Shown here: piece by piece, positions 61,561-64,000 of the stretch
Position numbering within the stretch: the stretch's first letter is position 1
Layout: each line of letters begins with the position of its first letter
Source: an uncultured Clostridia bacterium
GTDB taxonomy: Bacteria; Bacillota; Clostridia; Christensenellales; Aristaeellaceae
Direction: 5' to 3'
DNA length: 64,000 nt
NCBI GenBank assembly: GCA_937886445.1
Contig: CALGBY010000014.1
Location: 1-64,000 of the forward strand
The notes under the pieces: model-generated
Told to the model about the DNA's origin: nothing
What the model saw: the letters and a program-made list of their open reading frames with translations, nothing else
Databases searched by the model: none
Translations under genes and position numbers: made by a program

Positions 61561-62511
61561 TCATCCCTTTACAGCGCCGATGGTCACACCGGATACGAAG
61601 TAACGCTGCACGAAGGGATATACCACCAAAATAGGCAGTGTGGCGAAAATGATAGTGGCATACTTGATGGATTCGGCCGCGTCATTGGCAGCGGCATTGG
61701 CGCCGCCCTCTGCCGCGGCGGTATCGATCGCGGATTCGGCACCCTTGATGGCGTTATACAGCTTGAGCTGCAGCGGCTGAAGGGATTTGGTCTGGATATA
61801 ATAGAGGGCATCCTGGAAGCTGTTCCACTTGCCCACCGCGTAAAACAGGGTCAGCGTGGCGATGGAAGCAAGTGACAGGGGCAGGTATACCTGCACCAGG
61901 ATCTGGAAATCGTTCGCTCCGTCGATGGTGGCCGCTTCCTCCAGAGAATCCGGAATGGAGGTGAAGAAGCTCTTCATAATGATCATATTGTAGGTGGAAA
62001 GCACACCGGGAATGATCAGCGCCCACATGGTATCCAGCAGCCCCAGCTCCTTGATGTTCAGGTAGATGGGAATGGTGCCGCCGGAGAAATACATCGTGAA
62101 CAGCGCGAGGAAGCTGAAGAACTTTCTGCCCTTCAGGCGTTTCTTGGTAAGCGGATACGCCATCAGGATGGTCATCAGCATGGCCAGCACCGTGTAGATC
62201 ACCGTTACTTCCACAGTATAAGCCATACTGTGCATCATGTCCTTGTTGTTGAACAGATATTTGTATGTATCCGTTGTGAACTCCACCGGCCACAGCGTGA
62301 CGCGGCTGCCAAGAATGGCGGATTTGGAGCTCAGGGACATCGCGATGATGTTCACAAAGGGGATAACGCATGTCAGAGAAACCAGGATCACACAGGCGAC
62401 CAACACAATCTGACCGGGCGTCCAAATGGATCTGTGATCACCCGGAACGATCTTTTTTACGGGTCTTCCCTGCTCATCATATACGGTTACAGCAATCTCT
62501 CTCTTTGCCAT
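61561..62511 (-). CDS. Carbohydrate ABC transporter permease, LplC/YtcP type (locus C)
   Basis: 316 residues, six predicted membrane segments, EAA-like LEEAATIDGANDFQILVQVYLP, and the same YFVSGVTIGAVKG tail seen in the locus A subunit. An extra N-terminal cytoplasmic stretch (about 30 residues) precedes the first helix. The ATG at 62511 follows AAGGGGGG; the frame is open 17 codons further. It starts 13 bases after the upstream permease gene. Confidence 0.92.
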   Translation of the reverse strand: MAKREIAVTVYDEQGRPVKKIVPGDHRSIWTPGQIVLVACVILVSLTCVIPFVNIIAMSLSSKSAILGSRVTLWPVEFTTDTYKYLFNNKDMMHSMAYTVEVTVIYTVLAMLMTILMAYPLTKKRLKGRKFFSFLALFTMYFSGGTIPIYLNIKELGLLDTMWALIIPGVLSTYNMIIMKSFFTSIPDSLEEAATIDGANDFQILVQVYLPLSLASIATLTLFYAVGKWNSFQDALYYIQTKSLQPLQLKLYNAIKGAESAIDTAAAEGGANAAANDAAESIKYATIIFATLPILVVYPFVQRYFVSGVTIGAVKG

Positions 62512-62524
62512 ACAGCAGCCCCCC

Positions 62525-63484
62525 TTACCAGATACCGTCTTCGCCGAGACGGTTGGTAACAAAGTTTGCCGTGCTGACCAGGATCAGACCTACCACGCTC
62601 TGGAAAAGACCGATGGCGGTGGAGCGGTCAAAACGGCCGTTGGATCCGCTTGGGAAGGCCACACGGTAAACATAGGTGGAAAGCACATCGCCGTAATCCA
62701 GCACCTTGGGGTTGAGCAGTACCTGCGGCTTATCAAAGCTGATGTTCATCATCTGGCCGATGTTCAAAATCAGCAGGATAACGATGGTGCCGCGGATGCC
62801 GGGCAGGGTCACATGCCAGATCTGCTGCATTTTGTTGGCGCCGTCGATCTTGGCGGCTTCAAACAGTTCCATGTTGATGCCGGTGATGGCGGAAAGATAC
62901 AGGATGGTGCCCCAGCCCATGCTCTGCCAGATGCCGATCACGGTATACATGATGCGCCACGGCCAGCCCTCCACCAGGAAGGGGATGCTTTCATCGATCC
63001 AGCCCCATTTGAGCAGCAGCGCATTCACAACGCCGGTCGTAGGCTGGAACAGCGCCAGCACCATGCCGCCGATAATGATCCACGAAAGGAAATGGGGAAG
63101 ATACAGCATCGTCTGGGATACACGCTTGATGGAGGAGGAACGCACCTCGTTGAGCATGATGGCCAGAATGATCGGAACCGGGAAGCCGGCGATCAGACCC
63201 ATCACATTCAGCAGGATGGTGTTCCACAGAGCAGGCCAGAACGGGCCGCCCTGTCTCATCACAAAGGCAAAGTTTTCAAGACCCACATAAGGGCTGCCGG
63301 CGATACCGTTGGTGAGCTGGAAATTCTGGAAAGCGATCACGATGCCGGTCATCGGTTTATAGCAGAAAATGATATAAAACGCAAGCGGCAGGATCAGCAT
63401 CACATACAGCCGCCAATCACGCGCGAGGGATTTTCCCAGCTTGCCGGAACCGGGGTTCCCGGTTTCCAAAGACTTTGTGCTCAA
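62525..63484 (-). CDS. Carbohydrate ABC transporter permease, LplB type (locus C)
   Basis: 319 residues from a TTG at 63484 that has AAAGG 8 bases upstream; an ATG 15 codons earlier (63529) has only a weak site. Six predicted membrane segments, EAA-like LFEAAKIDGANKMQQIWHVTLPGIR. First gene of the leftward locus C transporter operon. It pairs with the LplC-type subunit and the large binding protein; no ATPase gene accompanies them. Confidence 0.9.
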   Translation of the reverse strand: MSTKSLETGNPGSGKLGKSLARDWRLYVMLILPLAFYIIFCYKPMTGIVIAFQNFQLTNGIAGSPYVGLENFAFVMRQGGPFWPALWNTILLNVMGLIAGFPVPIILAIMLNEVRSSSIKRVSQTMLYLPHFLSWIIIGGMVLALFQPTTGVVNALLLKWGWIDESIPFLVEGWPWRIMYTVIGIWQSMGWGTILYLSAITGINMELFEAAKIDGANKMQQIWHVTLPGIRGTIVILLILNIGQMMNISFDKPQVLLNPKVLDYGDVLSTYVYRVAFPSGSNGRFDRSTAIGLFQSVVGLILVSTANFVTNRLGEDGIW

Positions 63485-63737
63485 AATTTCACCCTTTTCC
63501 TTTACGAGATTCTGAAAACACTCATCCAATCACATCAGATAGTACCATTATATATGCAAGATGAATATACTTCTATGCAAATTATGCTTGATGATATGCT
63601 CATTTTGCACAGCAAAACCGCCTATTATGCCCTGTTATTCACCCGGCACTTTGATAATTCTACCTTATCTGGCAAAATCCTGCCCGTTCTTTACAGGATT
63701 TTCATCATGCCCGTATGAAACGCAGAGCAGAATCCGC

Positions 63738-64000
63738 TTACTCCGCTGTTTTTCTCAGGATCACCAGCACCGCCTCCGGCGCGTTGTTCACGCGCAGGAT
63801 GAAGGTATCCCCGCCAAGGCCTCTGCTCACGACCATTCGGGCAGTACCCTGCGTAAAGACCCCCGCGTCATATTCCGGAAGCAGCCCCTGCTGCGGCGCG
63901 TAAAGACCGCCGATGAACGGCAGGCGCACCTGCCCGCCGTGGGCATGGCCGGAAAGCGTAAGATCCGCCCCGCACTGCGCGTACAGTGAAAAATATTCGG
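63738..64000 (-). CDS. Metallophosphoesterase, C-terminal part (runs off the right edge)
   Basis: 87 residues of a calcineurin-like phosphoesterase. The final metal-binding motif LTLSGHAHGGQVRLPFIGG (GHxHGGQ) is that of YkuE/YaeI-type membrane-associated phosphoesterases, which act on UDP-diacylglucosamine or phospholipid-like substrates in known cases. The N-terminus lies beyond the window. It is transcribed toward the transporter operon; the 208-base gap 63530-63737 is AT-rich and holds that operon's likely promoter, which I could not define. Confidence 0.85.
   Translation of the reverse strand, partial: EYFSLYAQCGADLTLSGHAHGGQVRLPFIGGLYAPQQGLLPEYDAGVFTQGTARMVVSRGLGGDTFILRVNNAPEAVLVILRKTAE

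Noticed and set aside
1..64000. Prophage or integrative element
   Set aside because: No integrase, capsid, terminase, relaxase or plasmid genes anywhere; only the TnpV-like orphan and MITE-size repeats.

Overview
This window looks like chromosomal DNA of a Gram-positive anaerobe of the class Clostridia, probably a gut fibre or glycan user. The evidence is the strong Shine-Dalgarno sites, sigma-A promoters with 17-bp spacers, YerC/HisR-type and BceRS-type regulators, CdaA/CdaR, a LexA/DinR-type SOS box, a short HisG paired with HisZ, and frequent GTG/TTG starts. Christensenellales or Oscillospirales would fit, but the sequence alone does not settle the order. I see no phage, plasmid or CRISPR region. 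Apart from short repeats and one orphan TnpV-like gene, the DNA is densely coding.

Layout. (1) 1-8257, carbohydrate locus A: an AraC regulator divergent from an LplB/LplC-type importer with a large binding protein, a TIM-barrel sugar isomerase/epimerase, two Gfo/Idh/MocA oxidoreductases (one cut by the window edge) and an MBL-fold hydrolase. (2) 8290-15494, housekeeping: a TnpV-like orphan, then a leftward operon of a WalRK-like two-component system, c-di-AMP synthase CdaA, its partner CdaR, a small membrane protein and an RsmB/RsmF-type rRNA methyltransferase, with a small membrane-anchored protein divergent from it. (3) 15648-26997, locus B: a YwaF-type membrane protein, an orphan structured RNA plus terminator, and a leftward uronate-glycan operon (MalEFG-type importer, heparinase II/III-like lyase, DUF2264 protein, GH88 hydrolase, F5/8C-like protein) facing a LacI regulator with palindromic operators. 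(4) 27151-35485, mixed genes: HAD phosphatase, Mbeg1-like hydrolase, SOS-type dinB, UDP-glucuronate 4-epimerase and UDP-glucose dehydrogenase, GDPD phosphodiesterase, YgjP-type metallohydrolase. (5) 35730-45404, a complete histidine operon led by a YerC/HisR repressor with its own operator and interrupted by a MITE-like element, ending in a second YwaF-type gene. (6) 45405-52685: tRNA-Val, exonuclease III, inositol-phosphatase family protein, and a BceRS-BceAB antimicrobial-peptide module. (7) 52824-63484, locus C: luxS behind an AraC gene, three consecutive Gfo/Idh/MocA genes, an unrecognised 642-residue protein, and a second LplBC-type importer. A partial metallophosphoesterase runs off the right edge.

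How it works together. The three sugar loci each carry a binding protein and two permeases but no ATPase, so a shared MsmX-type ATPase elsewhere is expected. Their catabolic enzymes lack signal peptides, so import of oligosaccharides followed by cytoplasmic breakdown is the likely scheme. Loci A and C share oxidoreductase and transporter subfamilies and may use oxidoreductive (keto-sugar) glycoside cleavage. Locus B fits unsaturated-uronate chemistry (lyase plus GH88).

Most interesting signals: an AraC box with identical promoter geometry at two locus A promoters; locus C with its unknown 642-residue protein; an orphan riboswitch-like structure at 16574-16690; a dispersed two-hairpin repeat family and two MITE-like elements that share a core; and a tRNA-Val 3'-end duplication.
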